Notes: generated from the letters alone by a model not told the origin. A stretch of 64,000 bases of DNA from Geoanaerobacter sp964528055 (GCA_964528055.1 CAZGQM010000005.1:124001-188000), one strand, 5' to 3'. Shown: positions 49,880 to 59,437, counted from the first letter of the stretch. A program made the numbers and translations.

Positions 49880-50265
49880 AAAATGAATCCTCTCGTCGGA
49901 AACAATACCATTTAAAATACTCTTCGGATTGCTACAGCAAACCTTAAGAAAATTGTATCTCCTCAGGCCATCATGAGACATATTCCATTCAAGGTGTATC
50001 AATGTTCAAAGATATTACATAATTGAATCTGTTGGTATTCGTGTAACATATCGATATTGAAGGTAATTATTTGTAGCCCGTGATTTCTCTGCGCAGAGTT
50101 AATGCAGAGGTAAAACCTGATATTTTATTAAATAAGCAACAAATTTATTTTTTTCTCTAATTATTACAGTGGATTGCAAGTAAATTCCCCGTATGCACTA
50201 TTTTTGGTATCTCCATTGTAATGTAATAGTTATCGAAACCATCGTAACAACTGGAGGGCACTGAA
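49880..50265. other. Divergent intergenic region, AT-rich
   Basis: 386 bases between cheV (minus) and the Fis-type gene (plus). The sequence becomes AT-rich after 50100. It should hold promoters for both directions. The element at 50206-50219 (GG-N10-GT) resembles a sigma-54 site with one mismatch at -12, which is too weak to call. No hairpin terminator was seen. Confidence 0.5.
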
Positions 50266-50736
50266 ATGGGACACCGCTGCAATTTGCCATCGAAAAATGA
50301 ACGACAAGCCAATTATAGGGTCATGGAACTAGTAATGTTGAAGCGTGTCAAAGGAGGGAAAGAAAGTTCAACAACCCATCTGATTTTGGTTGATAACCAG
50401 CTTGAAACTCTTAACTTTGTCCAGGAAAGCATGGATGAAATCATAAACAATATTATAGGGATAAATAATATGGATCGGAAAAATAAGAAGGTGGATGAAA
50501 GCGCCAAGCTATTTGAAAAAAACTTGGACCCACTCTTTTCAGTTATGACAGAAAAGACTCACGGAAACATATTGGATAAACTATCAATTTCACTGAAAAA
50601 AGCATTAATTCTGATGGCTATGGATCGCTATAATAGCAACAAAGATTCAGTCTGCAAAGCGCTAGGCATAAGTCAAGACAAACTGGATGGCGAAATGGCT
50701 CTCTGTGGAATTGGTCGTGAACGCCATGCTGCTTGA
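50266..50736 (+). CDS. Orphan Fis-type helix-turn-helix protein
   Basis: 156 residues, start ATG 50266 after GGAGGG. Residues 90-156 (SLKKALILMAMDRYNSNKDSVCKALGIS) are a Fis-type HTH and align by eye with the C-terminus of the NtrC-type regulator at 57909 (GLEKALIHMAMQKSSNNQVVASKLLGIS), including the flanking L-x-P-x-F and G-x-I positions. The end is shorter and lacks the RxRLERY tail that recognises DNA in the regulator. No receiver or AAA domain is present. It may be a stand-alone DNA-binding or adaptor protein of unknown target. Confidence 0.75.
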   Translation: MGHRCNLPSKNERQANYRVMELVMLKRVKGGKESSTTHLILVDNQLETLNFVQESMDEIINNIIGINNMDRKNKKVDESAKLFEKNLDPLFSVMTEKTHGNILDKLSISLKKALILMAMDRYNSNKDSVCKALGISQDKLDGEMALCGIGRERHAA

Positions 50737-50775
50737 TATATGAGTATTAGAGGTAGTTTTAATGTTAAAGAACGT

Positions 50776-52395
50776 TTATCTCGCAGTCTTTTGTAGGTAA
50801 TAGGAGTAGTTCCCTTCATAGACCCTCATTTCACCATGGTCGATTTCAAAGACCCGGTCAACCATTGAGCGGAGGAAATGACGGTCATGGCTGACAAGAA
50901 TCACCGTGCCATTGAAGTTTTTGAGTGTCTCCAACAGTATTTCACGTGATTTTATGTCGAGATGGTTGGTAGGCTCATCAAGTACCAGAAAGTTAATTGG
51001 TCTGGCAAGGAGCGTAGCCAGCACCAGTCGGCTTTTCTCCCCACCAGATAGTTTATCGACCCTCTTATCGACTGCATCTCCAGAAAAGAGGAAGGCGCCA
51101 AGAAGGTTTCTAACGACTCCTATGTTGGCAAGTGGCATTACTTCCTGAAGAGTTTCGAATATTGTCTTCTTAGGATCCAGAATTTCCATCGCATGTTGGC
51201 TAAAGTATCCGACATCAACATTGGCACCTAGGGCTATGCTTCCGCTTGTTGGGTCTGTCTGCCCGGCAAGCATCTTTAAAAAAGTTGATTTGCCAGCTCC
51301 GTTGATTCCAACAACCGCGATCTTGTCCTGTCTCCTGATTATTCCAGATATGCCACTGAATACAGGCTTTTCTAAACCGTCTGGGGTCTTCCAGCTTTTT
51401 GCCAAGCCTTCCATTACTACCACATCATCGCCGCTACGTGGGGGATCATTGAAATCGAAGCGAATAATCCTATCCTCGGGAGGAATTTCGATCCGGTCAA
51501 TCTTATCCAGTTTTTTTATTCTTGACTGGACCTGGGCCGCATGGGAGGCGCGAGCAGCAAAGCGGGATATGAACTCCTCTTCCTTTGCAAGCATCTCCTG
51601 CTGGCGTTTGTGGCTGGCCAGCAACTGTTTGAACCGCATATCCCGTTCTCGCTCATAGAAGTCATAATTTCCAGCATAAGTGGTAACTGTCCTGTTCGCA
51701 ACCTCCACGATTCTTGAGACGATACGATTCATAAAGTCGCGGTCATGGCTAGTCATTAACAGGGCACCTTTAAACTCCGAGGCAAGCCAATCTTCAAGCC
51801 AGACAATCGATTCCACATCGAGATGGTTGGTAGGCTCATCAAGTAGGAGTAAGTCAGGGTGGAGAGTAAGTATCTTCGCGAGTCCAATACGCATCTTCCA
51901 GCCGCCGCTGAACGATTCCACAGGATGGTTGAAACGGTCAGGGCCTATACCAAGCCCTGTCAGAACTGTCTGTGCGCGAGTGTCCAAGTCATAGCCACCA
52001 CGATGCTCAAACTCCTCCATTGCGGCTCCATAGCGCTCCAATAGAGCGGCCATCTCGTCGTTGCCCATAGGCTCGCACATGGCTGTCTCCATTGCTTTAA
52101 GCTCTTCAGCAAGGAGCACCGTTGCAGAAGAGCCTGTCATTACCTCCTCCAGTGCGGTCTTCCCTGACATGTCCCCAATATCTTGTGAGAAGTAGCCGAT
52201 AGTTGTCTTCTTTGAACAGGAGATCTCTCCAGCATCCACTTCTTCCTCTCCCGTGATTATGCGAAAGATGGTGGTCTTGCCTGCCCCGTTTGGTCCAACG
52301 AGACCAGTCATTGTTCCGGGTAGTATCTGGAAACATGCTTCTCTGAAGAGTACCTGAGATCCGTGTTGTTTTGTGATGTTAGAGAGGTGAATCAT
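50776..52395 (-). CDS. ABC-F family ribosome-associated ATPase, YbiT-like
   Basis: 539 residues, two ABC domains in one chain with no membrane part. First site: GPNGAGKTT, signature SFSGGWKMRIGLAKIL, DEPTNHLD. Second: GINGAGKSTFLKML, LSGGEKSRLVLA, DEPTNHLD. The linker around 240-310 is rich in charged residues. Among ABC-F proteins the length and the second-site context fit the YbiT branch best, but EttA/Uup are close; the group acts in translation. It is a single gene in this direction. Confidence 0.9.
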   Translation of the reverse strand: MIHLSNITKQHGSQVLFREACFQILPGTMTGLVGPNGAGKTTIFRIITGEEEVDAGEISCSKKTTIGYFSQDIGDMSGKTALEEVMTGSSATVLLAEELKAMETAMCEPMGNDEMAALLERYGAAMEEFEHRGGYDLDTRAQTVLTGLGIGPDRFNHPVESFSGGWKMRIGLAKILTLHPDLLLLDEPTNHLDVESIVWLEDWLASEFKGALLMTSHDRDFMNRIVSRIVEVANRTVTTYAGNYDFYERERDMRFKQLLASHKRQQEMLAKEEEFISRFAARASHAAQVQSRIKKLDKIDRIEIPPEDRIIRFDFNDPPRSGDDVVVMEGLAKSWKTPDGLEKPVFSGISGIIRRQDKIAVVGINGAGKSTFLKMLAGQTDPTSGSIALGANVDVGYFSQHAMEILDPKKTIFETLQEVMPLANIGVVRNLLGAFLFSGDAVDKRVDKLSGGEKSRLVLATLLARPINFLVLDEPTNHLDIKSREILLETLKNFNGTVILVSHDRHFLRSMVDRVFEIDHGEMRVYEGNYSYYLQKTAR

Positions 52396-52531
52396 TATGT
52401 CTCCGTCTTATGAAAAGTTGCGAGCTGAATCAGTTACCACAAGGGCTGCCAGGTCACAACTTAATAAATTCATAGTTTAGTCTGGTGGAGTTTGTTTGGA
52501 GGTTCACTGTAATTGTAGGACAGAAATGAGG

Positions 52532-53233
52532 CTAATTGTGGCCTTCACGTTCCAAAGTCACTTCAAATGGTCTTCCCCCCAGAGAAAAGATGACTCGATC
52601 CTGAAATATCTGTTCGATCTTTGCCCCATCAACCATGCCCCCTTCGCCAACAGGTACCCCATTGATCACAGCGAGCCTGGATGCGCTGTCTTTTTGCCAG
52701 GCGATCCCGTTGATCTTAAAGCTCGGATCTGACAAAGGTTTTTCCTTGAGGCGATCCTTGGGGGCAGTTGATGGCTGCGAGTGTGGTGCAACAGATTCAA
52801 GAGGACTGAGTTCTGCTGCAGGTATACCGGTGGGAGGCGATATACTGCTTAAGGTTCCGGCCTGCTTTGAAGTCTGTTCAGTGATGTTCCGGATGGCAGA
52901 GCGCTTCAGAGTCGGTGCTACGACAGGGGCTGAGAGGGGGGGGGGGAGATGGGAGGAAGGTCTCTGTGCGGCTATTGGAGGTAGTGAAGGAGGACTTTCA
53001 AGGATAAGCTGTTTCGCGGCCTTTCGATCAGCAGAAAAACCTCCCATTAAAGTATAAGTAAGAATGACGGAAGTCGCTGCGACAATTGTAACTACGATCG
53101 GAAGGATCCAGTGAGTGCTTGTTGTACGCTTCTTATTTTCGCTGATGATTGCATTTGAGATATCCGGTTCTCTTGTCTGCCGAGACGCCTTGTCTTTTTC
53201 GAGTTTCTGGAGAGCTTTTAGAATTGAACTCAT
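52532..53233 (-). CDS. GspB-like general secretion protein
   Basis: 233 residues. A short cytoplasmic N-terminus (MSSILKALQKLEKDK) is followed by one membrane segment (about 42-66), a long Pro/Ser-rich periplasmic linker, and a C-terminal beta domain (INGIAWQKDSASRLAVINGVPVGEGG, then PFEVTLE) as in GspB/PulB. These proteins with GspA help place the type II secretin through the cell wall. The start overlaps the stop of the ExeA-like gene (ATGA), supporting the pairing. No other type II genes lie in the window. Confidence 0.8.
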   Translation of the reverse strand: MSSILKALQKLEKDKASRQTREPDISNAIISENKKRTTSTHWILPIVVTIVAATSVILTYTLMGGFSADRKAAKQLILESPPSLPPIAAQRPSSHLPPPLSAPVVAPTLKRSAIRNITEQTSKQAGTLSSISPPTGIPAAELSPLESVAPHSQPSTAPKDRLKEKPLSDPSFKINGIAWQKDSASRLAVINGVPVGEGGMVDGAKIEQIFQDRVIFSLGGRPFEVTLEREGHN

Positions 53234-54876
53234 CGGTTATCCGACCTTCCATGACCTGTCAGTTTAGGATCATTTTCTGTCCCGCTTGCATGGTAGAGCA
53301 TGAGAAGTGTTCTGGGGCCAGGGATGCCGTCAACAGAGAGCCGCTGGTTAAGCTGGAATTTTTTTATCGCATCCTGGGTAACTTGATCAAATGTACCGGT
53401 TGGTTTCCCGATAAAAGTACCAGCCTCTGCAAGCATAAGTTGCATGCGGCTGATTTCCTGAGATTTACTGCCAAGCTCTACGCTCTCAGGAAGGTTATGG
53501 GTATTGCGCCAGGGAATAAATGCGCGTCCGGTCCAAATGGATTTAAGGTCGGTTTCATTGAGAGTGCGGTTTGCCTGAGAAACAGGCTCAATAAAGAAAG
53601 ACCCAGCTCTATGTCCGGTCAGCGCCAGATAACGATTTCCGGAGATACCTGGAAGCCATAGTTCCAAGATGCAGGGAGCGTCTGCTTGAAGCAGTTCGGT
53701 GATGCTGCCTGTAAAAGTGAGCAGCCGCAACCCACGTCGCGCAGATATTCGCTCCAATCCAGCTTGTACGGTTTTGCCAGCATATCCAACAACCGGTCTT
53801 ACGTTCCAGAGTTTTGCCAGTTCGTTGAATCCTTGAAGAGCAGTGGCGATTTCTTTCTGTTTACCCAGCTCAAGACTAAGATTTTCAATAGGTGTTCTTT
53901 CATTGGTAATAAGTAATTGAGCCGAGGCAGCAGGTGAGGAGGGCTTGTTGGAGGGAGAGATCTGTTTGTCTAACAAGGCTGAAGCAAGTATTGTAATTGT
54001 TGCGGTAAGTGATGTGGCGAGCAGCAGGATGCCGTAAATTTTTCGATTGCGAATCTCAGAAGCAGTGAGGGAGGGTCTCTTAAGTTCATGTACGGCTTGA
54101 GCCACCATTTTTGGCGTAATTTCGCGAGTCTCTTCCGTGAAGCCGATAAGGAGCGCACGATCACAGATTACATTGATCAGTCTGGGTAAACCCTTAGTAT
54201 GACGGAATATTTTCTTAAATGCGGAAGGAGTGAAGGTTACTGCACGCCACCCGCCAGCAATTTCCAGCCGATGGTCTATATATGATCTCATATCTTCAAA
54301 GTCGAGAGGGTGGAGATGAAACCTGACCGTAATCCTTTGGCTCAACTGACGGAGGTTATCGCTTTCGAGCATCTTGCATAGCTCAGGCTGACCGGCCAGA
54401 ACAATCTGGATCAGCTTGATGGTGTCGGTCTCAAGGTTTGAAAGCATTCTTATCTGCTCAAGGACAACCGGGTCAAGATTCTGGGCTTCATCTATAACAA
54501 GAACCACGGTACGGTTGGCAGCATTTTCCTGTAGGAGGAATTGGTTGAGAGCATGTATCAACTCATCAATGCTGCCGGAGTGGGAAATTCCGAACTCCCT
54601 GTTTATGGTTCGTAACAGTTCATCAGCCGAAAGACGAGGATTGAAGATTAGTGCCGTTCGGTGCTTGGCATCGTCCAATTGACCAAGTAACGCACGAAGG
54701 ATGGTGGTTTTACCTGAGCCGACCTCGCCTGTCAATTCAATAAAACCTGCGTGGCTGTCTATGCCATAAAGAAGATGGGCAAAGGCTTCGCGGTGGAATT
54801 TGCTAAGAAAAATAAAACGTGGATTGGGTGTTAGTGCGAATGGGAATTCCTTGAATCCGAAGTAATCGCAGTACAT
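53230..54876 (-). CDS. GspA/ExeA-like AAA ATPase with peptidoglycan-binding domain
   Basis: 548 residues from ATG 54876; a GTG at 54900 would add eight residues but family members begin MYxxxxGF. The AAA domain has Walker A GEVGSGKTT and Walker B in VLVIDEAQNLDP. One membrane segment lies near residues 280-300. The C-terminal 75 residues are a peptidoglycan-binding domain (LGSKSQEISRMQLMLAEAG, GIPGPRTLLMLYH), as in GspA. With the GspB-like gene downstream it would pass the cell wall to help secretin assembly. Confidence 0.9.
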   Translation of the reverse strand: MYCDYFGFKEFPFALTPNPRFIFLSKFHREAFAHLLYGIDSHAGFIELTGEVGSGKTTILRALLGQLDDAKHRTALIFNPRLSADELLRTINREFGISHSGSIDELIHALNQFLLQENAANRTVVLVIDEAQNLDPVVLEQIRMLSNLETDTIKLIQIVLAGQPELCKMLESDNLRQLSQRITVRFHLHPLDFEDMRSYIDHRLEIAGGWRAVTFTPSAFKKIFRHTKGLPRLINVICDRALLIGFTEETREITPKMVAQAVHELKRPSLTASEIRNRKIYGILLLATSLTATITILASALLDKQISPSNKPSSPAASAQLLITNERTPIENLSLELGKQKEIATALQGFNELAKLWNVRPVVGYAGKTVQAGLERISARRGLRLLTFTGSITELLQADAPCILELWLPGISGNRYLALTGHRAGSFFIEPVSQANRTLNETDLKSIWTGRAFIPWRNTHNLPESVELGSKSQEISRMQLMLAEAGTFIGKPTGTFDQVTQDAIKKFQLNQRLSVDGIPGPRTLLMLYHASGTENDPKLTGHGRSDNR

Positions 54877-55012
54877 ATGGATTGCTCGTCCGTTCAGCAC
54901 AGGTGGAGGTCAATAATTTATTACTATTTCATAAACCCTCTGATTTATCAAGGTTATAAAGTGATATTATTGGGGCAACAGACGGATATCGCAAGCAGAC
55001 GGAGGAGCGGTG

Positions 55013-56356
55013 TTATTTGTTCCCGGTTCCAACCTTTCCCATGATTTCAAGTCCTCTCAAGAGTTCCAGTGCCCTCGAAAGCTGGAAATCACGTTTACTA
55101 TCCTCATCGACGATTTTTGAGTGCGTTTTCTCTGGGTGAGTTTCCTTTTCCGTGACTTCAATGGCCTCGATTGGTTTCAGGCTTCCGTCAAGATCCTTTT
55201 CCTTGACATGGCTATCCGCTGTCTTTACTGGCAGATCAGGGAAGATAACTGGGTTCACTATAATGTCTGGAGTGATCCCCTTGGCCTGAATTGAACGACC
55301 GCTCGGAGTGTAGTATCTGGCTGTAGTCAGCTTCAGTCCTGCATTATCACGCATCGGAATTACGGATTGCACCGATCCCTTGCCGAAGGTTTGAGTTCCC
55401 ATGATGATGGCTCGTTTGTGGTCCTGCAAAGCGCCGGCTAAAATCTCAGAAGCACTGGCACTTCCACCATTAACCAGTACCACGATGGGATAGTGCGGTT
55501 CCTTGTCTCCGATTTTTGTAGAGAGTTTCATCTTGGATGTGGGGTCACGCCCTTCTGTATACACAACGAGGCCGTCGTTTAGTCCCTCCCCGACAAAGTT
55601 GTTCGCCACTTCTACTGCCTGATTGAGGAGGCCGCCCGGATTATTTCGCAGGTCGATTACCAGACCCTTGATATCTCCGTTGTTCCGCGCTTTGAGGGCT
55701 GAAAGAGCTTTCGTGAATTCAGGTCCGGTAGTTTCTTGAAAGTGGCTTATTCTGATATAGCCGTAACCAGGTTCAATGGTTCTAGATTTGAGGCTTTTTG
55801 TCTGGATTATGTCCCTTATTATCGGAAAGACGAGAGGTGCGCCATTACCTTCCCTCAGAATTGACAGGGTAACCCGCGTCTTCTTTTCGCCTCGCATCTT
55901 GCTAACGGCTTCACTTATGGACATTCCTCTGGTAGGTTTGTCGTCAATCTTCCATATGTGATCATTAGCTTTCAGTCCAACCCTGTAGCCGGGTGTGTCT
56001 TCTATCGGCGCAATGATCATCAATTTGTTGTCCTTCATGGAGATTTCAATTCCGATTCCTCCAAAAGAGCCGGACATCTGGACTTTCATTTCCTTGAAGG
56101 ATTCGGCCGGCATGAATGAACTGTGTGGATCCAAAGATGAGAGCATACCGGTTATTGCGCTCTGCATCAGCTTTTTGCTGTCTACTTCCTCTACATACTG
56201 CTTTTTGATTATTTCGATGACTTCGGAAAAAAGTCGGATACTGTCTCTATTTCCGAAGGCATGCCTGTCTTGCCTGAGCAACACCCCAACAATTGTTGCA
56301 GAGATTATAGCCATCAGTATCAGGCCGAGAATGATGCGAAAGGACTTGTTTTTCAT
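55013..56356 (-). CDS. ctpA: C-terminal processing peptidase (S41)
   Basis: 447 residues. An N-terminal membrane anchor (ILGLILMAIISATIVGVLL) is followed by a PDZ domain (GIGIEISMKDNKLMI, DDKPTRGMSISEAVSKMRG) at about residues 95-180, and the S41 catalytic domain with Ser in NGGSASASEILAGALQ and Lys in GTQTFGKGSVQ. The last 60 residues are charged and probably disordered. CtpA trims or degrades periplasmic proteins marked by a C-terminal signal. AGGAGG lies upstream of the ATG. Confidence 0.94.
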   Translation of the reverse strand: MKNKSFRIILGLILMAIISATIVGVLLRQDRHAFGNRDSIRLFSEVIEIIKKQYVEEVDSKKLMQSAITGMLSSLDPHSSFMPAESFKEMKVQMSGSFGGIGIEISMKDNKLMIIAPIEDTPGYRVGLKANDHIWKIDDKPTRGMSISEAVSKMRGEKKTRVTLSILREGNGAPLVFPIIRDIIQTKSLKSRTIEPGYGYIRISHFQETTGPEFTKALSALKARNNGDIKGLVIDLRNNPGGLLNQAVEVANNFVGEGLNDGLVVYTEGRDPTSKMKLSTKIGDKEPHYPIVVLVNGGSASASEILAGALQDHKRAIIMGTQTFGKGSVQSVIPMRDNAGLKLTTARYYTPSGRSIQAKGITPDIIVNPVIFPDLPVKTADSHVKEKDLDGSLKPIEAIEVTEKETHPEKTHSKIVDEDSKRDFQLSRALELLRGLEIMGKVGTGNK

Positions 56357-56535
56357 AAAACTGTAGTGCCTCCTAAAACAATCTCAACATTGTAGCAGCT
56401 GTTGGGGCTTTATTGTCAAGCTTTCGGTGATACGTCAAGTCAATTCGCCAGTTTATAACACATTTCTCTTGCCTTGCCGCATGAATTGCTTTAATCTTCT
56501 GTCGTTTCATGAATCCTTTTTGGAGGCATCAAGAG

Positions 56536-57477
56536 ATGTACAGCGAACCGGGCAAGACCAAGTTTCAGATAGACCTTCGGCGTCACCTGCGTGAACAGGG
56601 TATCTGTGAGAACCTGATTCATGTGATCTGTGAGATTGCCGAGGCAAGCAAATATGTCATCAATGCGGTCCGCACTGGTGACCTTGGTGTGGCCGGTACC
56701 TCAAATCTCTATGGTGAGGAGCAGCTTGCTCTGGACGTTCTCTCCGACCGGATCATCAGGAAACGCTTGATTCACACCGGCCTGGTCTGCAATATCGCCT
56801 CCGAGGAGATGGATGAGATATTTCAGGCCCAGGCAGCCTCAGATGGCCTCTATTCAGTTGCTTACGATCCCTTGGATGGTTCTTCTCTTGTTGATGTGAA
56901 TCTTGCCGTGGGTACAATTGTCTCCATTTACAAGGGGCACGACCTTCTTCAAACCGGTCGCAACCAGGTGGCGGCCATGTATATACTCTACGGCCCCAGA
57001 GTTTCTCTCGTCTATTCGGTAGGTCAAGGTGTTTATGAGTTTACACTTAACCAGTTGATGGAATTCACACTTACCCGCGAAAACGTGACCATGAAGCCTG
57101 CCGGAGACATCTATTCGCCAGGGGGGCTTCGTAAAAAGTACTCACCCGAGAATGAAAAGTTTATCCGCTATCTAGAGGAGAAGGGGAGCAAACTCCGCTA
57201 TTCTGGCGGTTTTGTGCCTGACATTAATCAGATTCTCATGAAGGGTAAGGGAATTTTCATGTACCCGGCCTTGCAAGGCGCGCCGAATGGAAAGCTGCGT
57301 CTACTCTTCGAACTGAACTCCATGGCATATCTTATCGAACAGGCTGGTGGTGCTGCAAGTAATGGCCTGGTCGAAATCCTTGATATTCCACCAGAGAGTC
57401 TGGACCATCGTGCGCCGGTCTATATCGGTTGCAGGGAGGACGTGGAGAAAGCCAAGGAATTTCTTAGCGGCATTTAG
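56536..57477 (+). CDS. fbp: Fructose-1,6-bisphosphatase, class 1
   Basis: 313 residues from ATG 56536, with GGAGG nine bases upstream; an upstream ATG (56509) lies before that ribosome site and is less likely. The metal and phosphate motif DPLDGSSLVDVN is intact, as are the FELNSMAYLIEQAGG and DHRAPVYIGC segments. Short for the class (about 330) but complete. It dephosphorylates FBP for gluconeogenesis. The next gene follows after 32 bases. Confidence 0.96.
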   Translation: MYSEPGKTKFQIDLRRHLREQGICENLIHVICEIAEASKYVINAVRTGDLGVAGTSNLYGEEQLALDVLSDRIIRKRLIHTGLVCNIASEEMDEIFQAQAASDGLYSVAYDPLDGSSLVDVNLAVGTIVSIYKGHDLLQTGRNQVAAMYILYGPRVSLVYSVGQGVYEFTLNQLMEFTLTRENVTMKPAGDIYSPGGLRKKYSPENEKFIRYLEEKGSKLRYSGGFVPDINQILMKGKGIFMYPALQGAPNGKLRLLFELNSMAYLIEQAGGAASNGLVEILDIPPESLDHRAPVYIGCREDVEKAKEFLSGI

Positions 57478-57509
57478 GAGTTTAGTAACTTTTTGATGAT
57501 GAGGTGATC

Positions 57510-57779
57510 ATGGAGCTGCAGTCTAAACCACAACGTCTTTGTAGCGAGATACAGCTTTTCGATATCTGTGATCTGGATGTTTGCGGTCACAGGGATGGTC
57601 GTTACTGCACAAAGGGAGAAATCCTGGCACGTTTCGAGGCAATCCATGAGGCCGATGACAGATCTCCTGAGCAGTTTTTTGCAGAAGAATTAGACGAAGT
57701 TGAAGGTGCAGGGGATCTAGGTTACGACGAAGCCTACGGTGTGGACGAGTACGGTGAAGACGATGATGACGATCTGTAA
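57510..57779 (+). CDS. Small cysteine-containing protein with an acidic tail
   Basis: 89 residues, start ATG 57510 after GAGGTG. Four cysteines cluster in the first 40 residues (CSEIQLFDIC, then DVCGHRDGRYC), spaced as in a small metal-binding unit. The last 25 residues are almost entirely Asp, Glu and Tyr with a closing run of Asp. No family is recognised. It is followed by a strong terminator. It may share a transcript with fbp. Confidence 0.75.
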   Translation: MELQSKPQRLCSEIQLFDICDLDVCGHRDGRYCTKGEILARFEAIHEADDRSPEQFFAEELDEVEGAGDLGYDEAYGVDEYGEDDDDDL

Positions 57780-57800
57780 ATCCCTGTTGCTAAGTCTTTC

Positions 57801-57839
57801 AAACTGGCCGCTCACTTTTCTGGGCGGCCAGTTTTTTTT
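57801..57839 (+). terminator. Intrinsic terminator before the NtrC-type gene
   Basis: AACTGGCCGC (57802-57811) with GCGGCCAGTT (57824-57833), a perfect 10-bp core that can extend, followed by a long T run. Confidence 0.93.
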
Positions 57840-57908
57840 GTTCTAAAGTTGAACACCACTCCGCCGATACTAGGGAACATATGGTACTATGCGTGTATGG
57901 AGGGGAAA

Positions 57909-59360
57909 ATGAAACATAGCATGCTGATTCTTGACGACGATGTGTCGATATTACAGATGCTAAAGACCAATTTAGCTAGTGAGGATATGCACGTTTTTCT
58001 TGAAAGCGATAGTGAGACGGCTATCAAGTGCGTACTTACGGAACACCCAAGTGTTGCCATCATTGATATCAATCTCCCTAACAAGTCAGGATTTGAGGTT
58101 CTTCAAAAGATCAAGAAAATCGATCCGGGGCTGTCGGTTATCATGGCAACTGCTCACAATACCACGCAGAACGCCATCGAGGCCATGAAACACGGGGCAT
58201 ATGATTATGTTACAAAACCCTTCGACTTCAGGAAGCTGAAAGCTACCGTTCAGAAAGCACTGGAGTGCAATCTGCTCAACCGGAAGGTGCGATTTACCAA
58301 GGAGCGGGAGCAGTTCAACAAGGAAGAGCTTGACGATAATATTATGATTGGCTCTGCTCCAGAGATGATCGAGATTTGGAAAATGGTAGGGAAGATAGCT
58401 GATTCAGACGCAACAGTGTTGATCCAGGGAGAAAGTGGGACCGGTAAGGAGCTTCTGGCCCGCGCAGTCTACAATAACTCCAAACGCAAGAACAGACCCT
58501 TTCTTGCGGTCAACTGTGCAGCACTCCCTGAAACTCTTCTTGAGAGCGAGTTATTCGGCCACGAAAAGGGTGCCTTTACCGATGCACACATGCGACGTAT
58601 CGGAAAGTTTGAGCAGTGCAACGGCGGGACTATTTTTCTCGATGAGATCGGTGAAATGAGCATCGCAAACCAGGGGAAACTCCTACGGGTGCTTGAAAAT
58701 CAGGAGTTTGAACGGGTTGGAGGGAATGAGACTATCAAGGTGGATGTTCGCGTCATAGCTGCCACAAATAAATCGCTTCTTCAGCAGGTGAAGGAAAAGG
58801 CATTTCGCCTAGACCTGTTTTATCGTCTCAGGGTTATCTCATTCTATATTCCGACGCTTAGGGACAGGATGGAGGATATTCCTCTATTGATTGACCTTTT
58901 CGTTCGTCGTTTTTCCCAAAAGTATGCCAAGAGCATAAAGGGTATTGCTCCCGAGGCCCAGGATATGTTGGTCAATCATCCATGGGAAGGAAACATTCGT
59001 GAGTTGAAGAATGTTATCAATTCTGCAACAGTCCTCTGCAAAGGAGATGTGCTTCTGCCGCAGGACTTCGAATCTCTTCTTCAGGCGAAGACCGGAATGA
59101 AGGAGATCGACCTTGATCTTGCAGGGGACGATTATTATGCGGTCTTCTGGAGTATGCTGGAGCCTGTCTTTGAAGGTCTTTGCGTCAAAAACAAGGGGGC
59201 CATTTACGAGAATATCAATATGGGCTTGGAGAAGGCCCTTATCCATATGGCAATGCAGAAGAGCAGCAACAATCAGGTTGTTGCATCCAAGCTTCTGGGA
59301 ATAAGTCGCAATACGCTACGAGACCGTCTGGAGCGATACAAGTTCGGAAGTCCCGAATGA
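57909..59360 (+). CDS. Sigma-54-dependent response regulator, NtrC type
   Basis: 483 residues from ATG 57909, with GGAGGGG before it; a longer frame begins at 57849. A receiver domain (LDDD at start, acceptor Asp in AIIDINLP, YVTKPF) is followed by the AAA domain with GESGTGKE, the loop motif GAFTDA rather than the common GAFTGA, and GGTIFLDEIGEMS. A Fis-type HTH ends it (KLLGISRNTLRDRLERY). It activates RpoN promoters from an unknown sensor; no kinase is adjacent. Confidence 0.93.
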   Translation: MKHSMLILDDDVSILQMLKTNLASEDMHVFLESDSETAIKCVLTEHPSVAIIDINLPNKSGFEVLQKIKKIDPGLSVIMATAHNTTQNAIEAMKHGAYDYVTKPFDFRKLKATVQKALECNLLNRKVRFTKEREQFNKEELDDNIMIGSAPEMIEIWKMVGKIADSDATVLIQGESGTGKELLARAVYNNSKRKNRPFLAVNCAALPETLLESELFGHEKGAFTDAHMRRIGKFEQCNGGTIFLDEIGEMSIANQGKLLRVLENQEFERVGGNETIKVDVRVIAATNKSLLQQVKEKAFRLDLFYRLRVISFYIPTLRDRMEDIPLLIDLFVRRFSQKYAKSIKGIAPEAQDMLVNHPWEGNIRELKNVINSATVLCKGDVLLPQDFESLLQAKTGMKEIDLDLAGDDYYAVFWSMLEPVFEGLCVKNKGAIYENINMGLEKALIHMAMQKSSNNQVVASKLLGISRNTLRDRLERYKFGSPE

Positions 59361-59402
59361 CCGTGACATAGCAGATAAATGTTCACAAAGGAAACTTGAG
59401 TC

Positions 59403-59437
59403 AATGCGGCGGCAGCTCTCTTGCCGCCGCATTTTTT
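59403..59437 (+). terminator. Intrinsic terminator after the NtrC-type gene
   Basis: A perfect 12-bp stem, AATGCGGCGGCA (59403-59414) with TGCCGCCGCATT (59422-59433), loop of 7, then T. Confidence 0.93.

Noticed and set aside
50206..50219. GG-N10-GT element resembling a sigma-54 promoter before the Fis-type gene
   Set aside because: The -12 base is wrong (GT for GC) and the flank matches only partly; not enough to call.
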